In this document: positions 7,213 through 15,022 of the stretch, in pieces
How positions within the stretch are numbered: position 1 is the stretch's first letter
Layout: every line of letters starts with the position of its first letter
Assembly: GCA_934481445.1 (NCBI GenBank)
Contig: CAKSPC010000047.1
Span: 1-19,000 of the forward strand
Direction: 5' to 3'
DNA length: 19,000 nucleotides
Source: an uncultured Oscillospiraceae bacterium
GTDB lineage: Bacteria; Bacillota; Clostridia; Oscillospirales; Ruminococcaceae
Notes under the pieces: generated by a model
Seen by the model: the letters and a program-made list of their open reading frames with translations, nothing else
What the model was told of the DNA's origin: nothing
Databases searched by the model: none
Translations under genes and position numbers: made by a program

Positions 7213-8787
7213 ATGAAGAATAATGCAAAGCGGCTGCTGACGGGCGTCACCGCAGCGGTCATGAGTTTGTCGGCGGTGAGCGCGGCGGATATTGCGGCGC
7301 TGGGGTCGGCGGTTTCTGCGTTCGCGAAGAATGGTGTGGCTATCAATGCGGAGAACTTCCCGGATAATAATTTTAGAAAATGTATTACGGAATTTGACGA
7401 AGATAATGATAAATTTTTATCCGAAGGCGAGATTTCTTCTTTAACAAGCATTGATGTTAGTTATTTCGACATTCAGAGTTTGGATGGTATTGAATACCTT
7501 ACATCGCTCACCGCTTTAGATTGCAGCGGAAATCAATTTACTTCATTTGATGTCAGCAAGAACACTGCGCTCAACAAGTTATATTGCTACGATAATCAGT
7601 TTACTTCACTAGATGTCAGCAAGAACACGGCACTCACTTTTTTAGATTGCAGCGATAATAAGTTGGCTTCACTTGATGTCAGCAAGAACACCGCACTCGC
7701 CAAGTTATATTGCGGCAGTAATCAATTGACCTCACTTGATGTCAGCAAGAACACTGCGCTCACTTATTTAGATTGCGCCCGTAATCAGTTGACTTCACTA
7801 GATGTTAGTAAGAACACGGCACTCACTTTTTTAGGTTGCAGCGATAATAAGTTGGCTTCACTTGATGTCAGCAAGAACACGGCAATCAACAGTTTACTTT
7901 GCAGCAACAATCAGTTGACTTCACTTGATGTCAGCAAGAACATTGCAATCACCAGTTTAGGTTGCAGCAACAATCAGTTGACGTCGCTTGATCTCAGCAA
8001 GAACACTGTGCTCAGTCTCAGCCGGTCAGAATTTGAGAACAACGAATACACTCTCAAATCCAGCAGCCTTAATGAACTTACCAAATATGGATTTGACGGC
8101 TCAAAGGCAAGCAACTGGCGGGGTGCAGAATATGACGCGGCAGCAAATTTGCTCAAGAATATCACAAGCGATATCGTTACATACAGCTATGATTTAGGAA
8201 ATGGTTTTAGCGAAACATTCGCCCTCAAGACCGATAAGATCAGCTCCTATGACCCCACCAAGCCCGTAGTAACGGCAGAACCCACCTACGGCGGCGCGGA
8301 AGTAACATGGGAGCCTGTGGACGGCGCGATAAATTACCGCGTATTCACCTTTGTGCCCGGGCAGAAGATACGCCAGTTCGGTTCCGATACCAAGGGAACA
8401 AACATGACGGTTAAGGGCTTAAAGGGCGGCGAAAAGACGGGCATCATCGTACTTGCGCAGTTTGCGAATAAAAAGTGGTCTACATACACCGAGGATGACA
8501 TCGTTTATGTTGTTCCGAACGACGCAGTAAAGCCCTACCTCTGCGTAAATCCCAAGGGCAACGGAAGCTACTATCTGATCTGGAGTTCCGTTCCTACCTC
8601 GGTTAGATACAAGGTAATGGCACGCGAAAAGGGCACGAACAACTGGGAGCTTATCGGCGCGACAAGACAGCGCTGCCGCATAACCGTGCAGCTTGACGCA
8701 AATAAGGAATATGAATTCCTTGTACGCGGACTTAACGCTAAAAACAAGTACACGCCCATGGACGCGGACGATATCGTCAGCGGATAA
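7213..8787 (+). CDS. Secreted EF-hand/LRR protein with Fn3-like tail
   Basis: A 524-residue exported protein, probably a surface binding protein. Domains in order: signal peptide (NNAKR then a hydrophobic run, cut near residue 24 or 38); a short conserved segment INAENFPDNNFR; one complete EF-hand-type calcium loop at 62-73 (Asp62, Asp64, Asp66, Ser70, Glu73); LRRs from about 97 to 270 with a strict 21-residue period (LTxLDCSxNQL / TSLDVSKNTA); an LRR cap containing ASNWRGAEYD and KNITSDIVTYSY; then Fn3-like modules B (about 350-435) and C (437-524). The 10+11 nested repeat fits the LRR class described as IRREKO-type. There is no catalytic domain, LPXTG or membrane anchor. GGAGG (7200-7204) fixes the ATG at 7213 over an in-frame TTG at 7198 that overlaps it. 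It has its own promoter and terminator. The ligand is unknown. Confidence 0.88.
   Translation: MKNNAKRLLTGVTAAVMSLSAVSAADIAALGSAVSAFAKNGVAINAENFPDNNFRKCITEFDEDNDKFLSEGEISSLTSIDVSYFDIQSLDGIEYLTSLTALDCSGNQFTSFDVSKNTALNKLYCYDNQFTSLDVSKNTALTFLDCSDNKLASLDVSKNTALAKLYCGSNQLTSLDVSKNTALTYLDCARNQLTSLDVSKNTALTFLGCSDNKLASLDVSKNTAINSLLCSNNQLTSLDVSKNIAITSLGCSNNQLTSLDLSKNTVLSLSRSEFENNEYTLKSSSLNELTKYGFDGSKASNWRGAEYDAAANLLKNITSDIVTYSYDLGNGFSETFALKTDKISSYDPTKPVVTAEPTYGGAEVTWEPVDGAINYRVFTFVPGQKIRQFGSDTKGTNMTVKGLKGGEKTGIIVLAQFANKKWSTYTEDDIVYVVPNDAVKPYLCVNPKGNGSYYLIWSSVPTSVRYKVMAREKGTNNWELIGATRQRCRITVQLDANKEYEFLVRGLNAKNKYTPMDADDIVSG
7546..8049 (+). repeat. 63-bp tandem repeats encoding LRRs
   Basis: Eight in-frame units start at 7546, 7609, 7672, 7735, 7798, 7861, 7924 and 7987, each opening with a codon for Leu or Phe followed by Asp-Val/Leu-Ser-Lys-Asn; the last unit decays into the cap. 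Units at 7609-7671 and 7798-7860 differ at only 3 of 63 positions by hand count, which suggests that a three-unit block was duplicated. Unit gain or loss keeps the reading frame. Confidence 0.9.
8521..8787 (+). repeat. Near-identical 3' module, copy 2
   Basis: Second copy of the terminal module, collinear with 6809-7075. Most differences are synonymous; the coding changes are few (for example Val to Ile in CRxTVQL and Pro to Ala in LDxNKEY). See copy 1. Confidence 0.9.
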
Positions 8788-8806
8788 AAATTGAACAATG
8801 CGCTTT

Positions 8807-8832
8807 GCCGCCCGTTTTCGGGCGGCATTTTT
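8807..8832 (+). terminator. Rho-independent terminator after the LRR gene
   Basis: An eight-pair GC-rich stem, GCCGCCCG (8807-8814) with CGGGCGGC (8819-8826), closes on a TTTT loop and is followed by ATTTTT. It lies 20 bases after the stop codon. Confidence 0.93.
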
Positions 8833-8896
8833 GCGAATATGACGGGATGTGATTTTACAAAATTTCGGATATGCTGTATCATATCGGAATTATTCC

Positions 8897-8925
8897 TTGA
8901 CAAACCCGCAGCGCGGATGTATAAT
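8897..8925 (+). promoter_or_regulatory. Consensus promoter of the three-gene GT operon
   Basis: TTGACA (8897-8902) and TATAAT (8920-8925) are separated by exactly 17 bases. The transcript should start near 8932, giving a leader of about 34 bases before the ATG at 8966. Confidence 0.86.
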
Positions 8926-8965
8926 TATAATGTATTGCTATGTACATAAGCGAGGTGAGCTGTCG

Positions 8966-10156
8966 ATGGGCGTGATGGTTTCCGTGGTCATTCCCGTGTA
9001 TAATTCGGAAAAGTGCCTGCGCGGCTGCCTGGAAAGCCTGTGCGGTCAGTCGCTGGAAAATATCGAGATGATCTGCGTCAACGATGGTTCCACCGACGGC
9101 TCATGGGATATTATCCGTGAATATTCCGCGCGGGACAAGAGGGTTATCGGCATATCGCAGGAAAACGCAGGGGCCGGCACGGCGCGCAACAACGGAATGC
9201 GCCGCGCGGCGGGAAAATACATCATCTTCCTTGATTCCGATGATGTTTTCGAAAAAACCATGCTGGAGATGATGGCAAACAGGCTCGAAAGTACTTCCGC
9301 CGACGCCGCGATGTGCCTTGCGGATTCCTTCGACAATGCCACGGGCAGGGTATGCTCCGGCGGATGGACAATGCCGCGGGGGCTTCTCGGCGGCGACGAT
9401 GTGTTCTCCCCCGCGGACAAAAAGGACGTTTTTTTTCAGACCATGCAGGGCTGGCCGTGGGATAAGATGTTCCGCAGGGAATTTATCAGGGAGCACGGGA
9501 TAGAATATCCCGACCTGCCGAATTCGCAGGACCTTGTATTCAACCTCCGCGCAATGGCGCTGGCAGGGCGCGTCTGCTTTGTGGACAGGATACTTGTGCA
9601 CCGTCGGGTGAACCGCTCCGCTTCGATTTCCAACTCGCGGGCGGCTTCGTTCGATTCGCCGTATAAGGCGGTGAGAATGCTGTGCGATATGCTCAGGGCG
9701 GACGGAGTGTACGATACATTCAGATACTCGCTGGACAGGTGGTCGCTGAATTTTCTGCTATGGCATCTGAGGACCCTCGGCGGCGAGCCGCAGAAGCAGG
9801 TCTATCGTCTTTTCCGCGAACAATGGTCGCGGGAGCTTGGGTTCGATAATATCCCCCGCGAAACCTGCAACGAAAACGACTTTAACGAATACACCGCTGT
9901 AATGCACAGCTCATATCGGAAATACATCATGTCAAAGAAAATAAAGAATGCACTGAAAAAAATACTTCCCCCGCCAAAAAGCGCCTTTGACCGCGAAAGC
10001 CGCCTTACCGCCGACAATATCGCCGCGCTGCGCAGCGAGCTTTCCGCGGGATTATGCGCGCAGGACGCCAGAATCGCGGAGCTTTCCGCCGAAAACGAGC
10101 GGCTGCGCGGAGAGGTGGAAAGGCTTTCCGCCATAGTTGAAAAAAATGAAAAATAA
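8966..10156 (+). CDS. GT2 glycosyltransferase with C-terminal coiled coil
   Basis: A 396-residue cytoplasmic glycosyltransferase of family GT2 (GT-A fold, inverting), first gene of a three-gene operon. The N-terminal domain has VSVVIPVYNSEK (5-16), the donor-site NDGSTDGS (39-46), AGAGTARNNGM (68-78) and the metal-binding DSDD (90-93). The later WPWDKMFRREFI and NSQDLVFNLR segments are typical of capsular GT2 enzymes that use UDP-hexose-type donors. From about 345 to the end the sequence turns into an acidic and leucine-rich heptad region (ALRSELSAG, then AELSAENERLRGEVERLSAI), a likely coiled coil that could mediate oligomerisation or pairing with a partner. GAGGTG at 8952-8957 sits eight bases before the ATG at 8966. 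A longer frame from 8849 would run through the promoter and is not used. The next gene begins 33 bases after the stop. Donor and acceptor are unknown. Confidence 0.88.
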   Translation: MGVMVSVVIPVYNSEKCLRGCLESLCGQSLENIEMICVNDGSTDGSWDIIREYSARDKRVIGISQENAGAGTARNNGMRRAAGKYIIFLDSDDVFEKTMLEMMANRLESTSADAAMCLADSFDNATGRVCSGGWTMPRGLLGGDDVFSPADKKDVFFQTMQGWPWDKMFRREFIREHGIEYPDLPNSQDLVFNLRAMALAGRVCFVDRILVHRRVNRSASISNSRAASFDSPYKAVRMLCDMLRADGVYDTFRYSLDRWSLNFLLWHLRTLGGEPQKQVYRLFREQWSRELGFDNIPRETCNENDFNEYTAVMHSSYRKYIMSKKIKNALKKILPPPKSAFDRESRLTADNIAALRSELSAGLCAQDARIAELSAENERLRGEVERLSAIVEKNEK

Positions 10157-10189
10157 CCGCGTCTGCGGCTGTAAGGAGCGTTGCAAGAA

Positions 10190-12511
10190 TTGAGCAGGAC
10201 ATATCGGAGCGGAGAGCCGCTCGTTGCCGTGATAATTCCCGTCTATAACGACGAAAAATACATTTCCGAGTGCCTTGACAGCCTTCTCGCGCAGACCGCG
10301 CCGTACTGGGAAGCGTGGCTTGCGGACGATCATTCCGATGACCGAAGCGCGGAAATATGTGCGGAATACTGCCGCAGGGACAGCCGCTTTCATTTTATAG
10401 GCAGCGAAAAGAACGGCAGCGCGTGGGCGTGCCGCGCCCGCGGGATAATGTCGGCGTCGCCGTCGGTGAAGTATATCATGTTTGCAGACGCGGACGACTC
10501 CCTCACCCCCGACGCAGTATCCACGGCGTATGAGGAGATGAAAAGATCCCCCGTGGATATCCTCCATTTCGGTACGAATATCATAAACCGCGGCGGAGTA
10601 TCTCACGGCAGGATAAAGAATTACGAAAAATACATCATGCCGCCGATATGCACGCTGCGCGGCGACGAAGTGTTTGAAAGCTTTGTAAGGCGGGATTTCG
10701 AGGGGCATCTCTGGAACAAGATGTTCCGCGCGGAGCTTATGAAAAATGTTATATCCCGCATGGGTGCGGAGCTGTTTCTGCCCAAGGCGCAGGACAAGGT
10801 GCTGTACTGGGCGGTGTGCCGCTCGGGGAATGTGACTTATCGCGGGATAGGCAGGAAGCTTTACAACTACAACTACGGCTTCGGCACCGAGGGCGGCACG
10901 GACACGCTGACCATGGAGCGCTGCCGCCAGTATCTTTCCCAGGCATGGAGCGAGAACACCATCGCCGCCATATCCGAGGAGGACAACATAAAATACGCGG
11001 ATATCATGGAAAATTCGCGGTACAATCTTGTAAAGCACAGCGTAAGGAACCTGCTGCGGCTTCCCGAGGGGGAGCGCCCGCAGGGACTTGATCTTTCGCG
11101 CAGTTATTGGGACAGACCACTCGACGGGGCACGGCTGTCCTGTGCGCTGGCGGAATATACATGGGAGAACAGGAACGAAGCGGCGGCGATGCTGTCGCGG
11201 TGCGGGGGTTTTCTCAGCACCGAAAGAAAGCCGGTCAGCGTTGTCGGGACATATTATCACCGCATGGACAACGGCGGCATTCAGCGTGTTATCGCCCGCG
11301 TGATAGAACACTGGCACAGCCTCGGACTGGAGGTGGTGCTGTTCACTGATTTTGACCCCACCCCTGATGATTACCCCCTGCCCGACTATGTTACAAGGGT
11401 GAAGCTGGCGCGGCCGTTCTCGCGCTGCAATGCGCAGAACTACCGTGAGCGCGGCATGAGCCTTGCGAGGCTGCTGAAACAGTACAATGTCGACTGCATG
11501 GTGTATCATTCCTACTTCTCGGACGTACTTCTGTATGACACCTGCGTTTGCAGGACGGAGGGCGTTCGCTTCGTGCTGCACCAGCATAATGTGTTCTCGC
11601 GCTACCTGCGTTATAACGACGCGAAGTTTTCGTCGATACCGCTATGTGCGGAGCTTGCGGACGCGGTCGTGTGCCTCAGCGGCGCGGACAGGGAATGGTG
11701 GAGCTGTTTCAACCCGAGAACATTTGAGGTGCTTAACCCGCTGACCTTCGACCCTGAAAAGGTGTCCCCGGCGGAGTGCGATAATCACACGATGCTGTTC
11801 CTCGGCCGCCTTGAGGAAGAGGCGAAGCACCCGCTGCACGCTGTTGAGATCGCGGCGCGGGTGGTGAAGCGCATACCCGACGCGAAGCTGCTTATCGTCG
11901 GAAGCACGGGCAACAAGGACTATATGAAGCTTCTGAAAAAGCGGATATCCTCCCTAGGAATGGACCAGCACATAATACTCTGCGGCTTCCACCGCGATGT
12001 TGAGGAATTTTACCGTCAGAGCAGCGTATTTCTTAGCTGCTCCTCGCACGAGGGCTTTATGCTGACGCTGTGCGAGGCGATGTCCTACAGCATACCCGTG
12101 GTGATGTACGACCTGCCGTATCTTGTGCCCGTGCAGGGCAACGGCGGTATCATCTCCGTGCCGCAGAACAGCATGGAAGCCGCCGCGGACGCGGTGTGCA
12201 GGCTGTTTTCCGATAACGAGCTTCTGAAAAGCAACGGAGCGGCGGGAAGAGCGCGCCTTGATGAAATGTACAGGACGGATATCGCGGCGCAGTGGCGCGG
12301 CGTGTTCGATTCGCTTGATAGCGAAGCGCAGTGGGGCGTGCCGGAGGAAAGGCGCATAATGGCGCGGACGATGGTGAACGACTACCTTGACGGAACAAAG
12401 AACCGCGGTGCGGAAAAGCCTCCGCTTATGTTCAGGATAAAGAGATATTACAGACAGTTTGGCTTGATGAGATCGATAAAAAGGGTCTTTGAAAAACTTG
12501 CAGGCGGTTGA
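10190..12511 (+). CDS. Dual-domain GT2-GT4 glycosyltransferase, paralogue 1
   Basis: A fusion of two glycosyltransferase domains, about 773 residues, presumably adding two sugars in sequence to a lipid-linked glycan. The N-terminal GT2 domain has VAVIIPVYND, the acidic DDHSDD and the metal site DADD (100-103), and WNKMFRAELM further on. A helical linker (about 250-345) leads to a GT-B domain of GT4 type starting at VVGTYYHRMDNGGIQRV (about 351). Its donor site includes FLGRLEEEAKHPLHAV, LLIVGS and the EX7E motif in SHEGFMLTLCE (Glu621 and Glu629). The C-terminal tail is basic (RIKRYYRQFG...RSIKRVFEK), suggesting peripheral membrane contact. The start is unclear: AAGGAG at 10173-10178 is 2 bases from a TTG at 10181 and 11 bases from a TTG at 10190. 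I choose 10190 because it matches the N-terminal length of the paralogue downstream. No signal peptide. Confidence 0.87.
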   Translation: MSRTYRSGEPLVAVIIPVYNDEKYISECLDSLLAQTAPYWEAWLADDHSDDRSAEICAEYCRRDSRFHFIGSEKNGSAWACRARGIMSASPSVKYIMFADADDSLTPDAVSTAYEEMKRSPVDILHFGTNIINRGGVSHGRIKNYEKYIMPPICTLRGDEVFESFVRRDFEGHLWNKMFRAELMKNVISRMGAELFLPKAQDKVLYWAVCRSGNVTYRGIGRKLYNYNYGFGTEGGTDTLTMERCRQYLSQAWSENTIAAISEEDNIKYADIMENSRYNLVKHSVRNLLRLPEGERPQGLDLSRSYWDRPLDGARLSCALAEYTWENRNEAAAMLSRCGGFLSTERKPVSVVGTYYHRMDNGGIQRVIARVIEHWHSLGLEVVLFTDFDPTPDDYPLPDYVTRVKLARPFSRCNAQNYRERGMSLARLLKQYNVDCMVYHSYFSDVLLYDTCVCRTEGVRFVLHQHNVFSRYLRYNDAKFSSIPLCAELADAVVCLSGADREWWSCFNPRTFEVLNPLTFDPEKVSPAECDNHTMLFLGRLEEEAKHPLHAVEIAARVVKRIPDAKLLIVGSTGNKDYMKLLKKRISSLGMDQHIILCGFHRDVEEFYRQSSVFLSCSSHEGFMLTLCEAMSYSIPVVMYDLPYLVPVQGNGGIISVPQNSMEAAADAVCRLFSDNELLKSNGAAGRARLDEMYRTDIAAQWRGVFDSLDSEAQWGVPEERRIMARTMVNDYLDGTKNRGAEKPPLMFRIKRYYRQFGLMRSIKRVFEKLAGG

Positions 12512-12525
12512 TATATTATTATGAA

Positions 12526-12540
12526 GCGGCACTCTGCCGC
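12526..12540 (+). other. Small hairpin between the two dual-domain GT genes
   Basis: GCGGCA (12526-12531) and TGCCGC (12535-12540) can form a six-pair stem with a three-base loop in the 53-base gap. It is followed by an A-rich rather than a T-rich tract, so it is not a terminator on this strand. It might stabilise or mark a processing point in the operon mRNA. Confidence 0.35.
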
Positions 12541-12564
12541 AGTTAAAAAACGGAAGGGAACAAT

Positions 12565-14925
12565 ATGACAGAAGAAAAGAACACGCAGCCGCAGGTCGCG
12601 ATAGTTATACCGCTGTATAACGACGCGGAATTCCTGCGAAACTGCCTTGACAGCATACTTGCGCAGACCGTTCCATACTGGGAGGCGATAATGGTCAACG
12701 ACTGCTCCGCCGACAACAGCGCGGAGATAGCGGCGGAATACTGCGCAAAGGACAGCCGATTCAGCCTTTATCACAACGATACGAACAGCAGCGCGTGGGT
12801 CTGCCGCGCAAAGGGAATACTCGCGGCGAAGCCCTCGGTAAAATACATAATGTTCGCGGACGCGGACGATTCTCTCACCCCGCAGGCAGTGGAAAAGGCG
12901 TGCGCTTTGATGGAAAAGGACCCCGTGGATATTCTCCACTTCGGCACGAATGTAATAAACTGCGCCGAAATATCGGGCAACCGCCTTAAATCCTACAACG
13001 ACTATCTTTCTCCCGTTATGGAAAAGCTGTACGGCAGGCAGATATTCGACAGCTTTGTAAAGCGCAATTTCGAGGGTCATCTCTGGAACAAGATGTTCAA
13101 CGCGCAGCTTCTGCGGGAGGTCATCGAAAAGTGGGGCGTGGACAGGGTGCTTCCCAAGGCGCAGGACAAGGTGCTGTACTGGGCGGTGTGCTGGCATAAG
13201 GACGACCTCACCTACCGCGGCGTGCCCGACAGACTGTATAACTACAGCTACGGTGCAGGCGTCGAGGGCAGCAGCGAAACCCTCGACCCGCAGAAATTCA
13301 AGCAGTATCTTTGTCAGGCATGGACGGAGGATACCATCGCCGAGATAATGGCGGAGCACCCCGAAGCCGCAGCGGAATATGCCGACACCATGGAGCTTTC
13401 CCGCTTTAACCTCATCCGCCACAGCATAAGAAACTTCCTGCGGCTCCCCGAAAAGGTGCGTCCCGATGAACTCAGCACCGTTGCGGAATACTGGAGCAGA
13501 CCCCTCGACAGGGCGATGATAACCTGCGCGCTGGCGGAATATACATGGGATGACCAGCTAAAGACCTCAGCGATGATGGAAAAGGCGGATTTCTTCAAGA
13601 CCCACAGGAGCGGCAGCGATATACATACCATCGGCACCTATTACCACCGCATGGATAACGGCGGCATACAGCGCGTTATTTCGCAGCTTGTCAGCTGCTG
13701 GCACGATATGGGTTACGATGTGGTATTGTTCACCGACTGCGAGCCCACCGAGGACGATTACCCGCTGCCCGATTATGTAAAGCGCGTTACGATAGCGCGG
13801 CCTTTCTCCAAGTGCAGAAAGAATAATTACCACGAGCGCGGCATGAGCCTTGCGCGCCTGCTTATTGAAAACAACGTGGACTGCATGGTGTACCATTCCT
13901 ACTTTTCGGAAGTAATTCTGTATGATATGGGAATATGCAAGGCGCTGGATGTTCCGTTCATGATATATGTTCACAATGTATTCACGCGGTTCATCAGATA
14001 CAACGACAAGCGTTTTTCGCTGCTGCCGCTGTTCTGCCGCAATGCGGACGCAATGCTGGCGCTGGACGAAACAAGCTGCCGCTGGTGGAAATGCTTCAAC
14101 GCAAACACGCACCTCGTCCTCAATCCGTCGACGTTTGATTTTGCGGATATCGCCCCCGCCCCCCGTGATAATCACAATATCCTTTTCCTGTGCAGGCTGG
14201 AGGAGGAAGCAAAGCACCCGAAAGACGCGGTGCGGATCATGGCGGAAGTTACAAAGCGCTTCCCCGACGCGCAGCTTTACATGGTCGGAAGCGGTGACGA
14301 GAAGTATCTCAACGAGCTCACCAAGTTCAGGATGGCGCGCGGAATGCGCAAGAATGTTATCATGTGCGGCTTCGACAAGGAAGTTGAGAAATACTACGAA
14401 AGCTGCAGCATCTTCCTGAGCTGTTCCTCGCACGAGGGCTTTATGCTGACGCTGTGCGAGGCGATGTCGCACAGCCTGCCGATGGTAATGTACGATCTTC
14501 CGTATCTTCCCACCGTTGCCGGCAACGACGGCATTATCTCCGTGCCGCAGCGCGATGTTGAGGCGGCGGCGGACGCGATATGCTCCCTGCTGGAGGACAA
14601 CGACCGTCTTAAATCCATCGGCGACAGCGGCCGCAGGTTCCTTGAAAAGATGTATTCCACGGATATTTCGGCGCAGTGGAGGGAAGTGTTCGCCTCTGCG
14701 GGCGCACCCACGAAGCCGCAGTCGGATGACAGCCTTATGGCGGAAACCATCGTCCGCGATTATTACGACGGCATAGTGCAGTTCGGAAGAATGTCAAGAA
14801 CGCTTAAAGAAAAGAAAAATGAGCTCAACGATATTAAAAATTCGCTGTCGTTCAGGGTCGGCAGAGCGGTTACATTCATTCCGAGAAAGCTCAGGGATCT
14901 GATAAAGCGTATCCTTAAAAAATAA
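12565..14925 (+). CDS. Dual-domain GT2-GT4 glycosyltransferase, paralogue 2
   Basis: A 786-residue paralogue of the preceding gene product, collinear over nearly its full length. GT2 domain: VAIVIPLYND, VNDCSADNS and the metal site DADD (99-102), then KAQDKVLYWAVC shared word for word with paralogue 1. The linker ends before HTIGTYYHRMDNGGIQRV, where the GT4 domain begins (about residue 352); the donor-site EX7E is in SHEGFMLTLCE with Glu624 and Glu632. The tail differs from paralogue 1: a short charged helix (LKEKKNELNDIKNS) and a basic SFRVGRAVTFIPRKLR stretch, a type of tail often seen on wall-glycan glycosyltransferases. GGAAGGGA at 12552-12559 precedes the ATG by five bases. Last gene of the operon; a terminator follows. 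The substitutions between the copies suggest distinct donors or acceptors, which cannot be named from sequence. Confidence 0.9.
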   Translation: MTEEKNTQPQVAIVIPLYNDAEFLRNCLDSILAQTVPYWEAIMVNDCSADNSAEIAAEYCAKDSRFSLYHNDTNSSAWVCRAKGILAAKPSVKYIMFADADDSLTPQAVEKACALMEKDPVDILHFGTNVINCAEISGNRLKSYNDYLSPVMEKLYGRQIFDSFVKRNFEGHLWNKMFNAQLLREVIEKWGVDRVLPKAQDKVLYWAVCWHKDDLTYRGVPDRLYNYSYGAGVEGSSETLDPQKFKQYLCQAWTEDTIAEIMAEHPEAAAEYADTMELSRFNLIRHSIRNFLRLPEKVRPDELSTVAEYWSRPLDRAMITCALAEYTWDDQLKTSAMMEKADFFKTHRSGSDIHTIGTYYHRMDNGGIQRVISQLVSCWHDMGYDVVLFTDCEPTEDDYPLPDYVKRVTIARPFSKCRKNNYHERGMSLARLLIENNVDCMVYHSYFSEVILYDMGICKALDVPFMIYVHNVFTRFIRYNDKRFSLLPLFCRNADAMLALDETSCRWWKCFNANTHLVLNPSTFDFADIAPAPRDNHNILFLCRLEEEAKHPKDAVRIMAEVTKRFPDAQLYMVGSGDEKYLNELTKFRMARGMRKNVIMCGFDKEVEKYYESCSIFLSCSSHEGFMLTLCEAMSHSLPMVMYDLPYLPTVAGNDGIISVPQRDVEAAADAICSLLEDNDRLKSIGDSGRRFLEKMYSTDISAQWREVFASAGAPTKPQSDDSLMAETIVRDYYDGIVQFGRMSRTLKEKKNELNDIKNSLSFRVGRAVTFIPRKLRDLIKRILKK

Positions 14926-14955
14926 ATTATGCTTGTTCCGGCATAGGTCATAATA

Positions 14956-14994
14956 GATCCCCGCTGCGGGTTTCTGTGGCGGGGATCATCTTTT
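14956..14994 (+). terminator. Terminator of the three-gene GT operon
   Basis: A nine-pair stem, GATCCCCGC (14956-14964) with GCGGGGATC (14979-14987), with a 14-base loop, followed by ATCTTTT. It lies 30 bases after the stop codon. Confidence 0.87.
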
Positions 14995-15022
14995 GGAAAG
15001 CTGAAACACGGCAGAAATTATA

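Noticed and set aside
7396..7431. Dockerin (cellulosome) domain
   Set aside because: Only one calcium loop is present, with no second repeat and none of the usual dockerin helix sequence; it continues directly into LRRs.
7546..8049. A regularly spaced array that could be taken for CRISPR
   Set aside because: The 63-base period is a multiple of three, units abut without unique spacers, and the frame encodes LRRs with a signal peptide upstream.
8849..8965. A 39-codon N-terminal extension of the GT2 gene
   Set aside because: It would run through the terminator flank and the promoter at 8897-8925. The GT2 fold starts right after the ATG at 8966, which has a good ribosome site.
10052..11587. A 511-residue open frame on the minus strand
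   Set aside because: It lies antisense to the first dual-domain glycosyltransferase, whose plus frame has clear GT2 and GT4 motifs. The antisense protein is rich in His, Arg and Ala with no recognisable domain, as expected of a GC-biased shadow frame.
12526..12540. Intrinsic terminator between the dual-domain genes
   Set aside because: The stem is followed by an A-rich rather than a T-rich tract, and the operon continues with a good ribosome site.
12448..14472. Long minus-strand frames of 324 and 301 residues
   Set aside because: Both mirror the second dual-domain glycosyltransferase and lack their own ribosome sites or domains.
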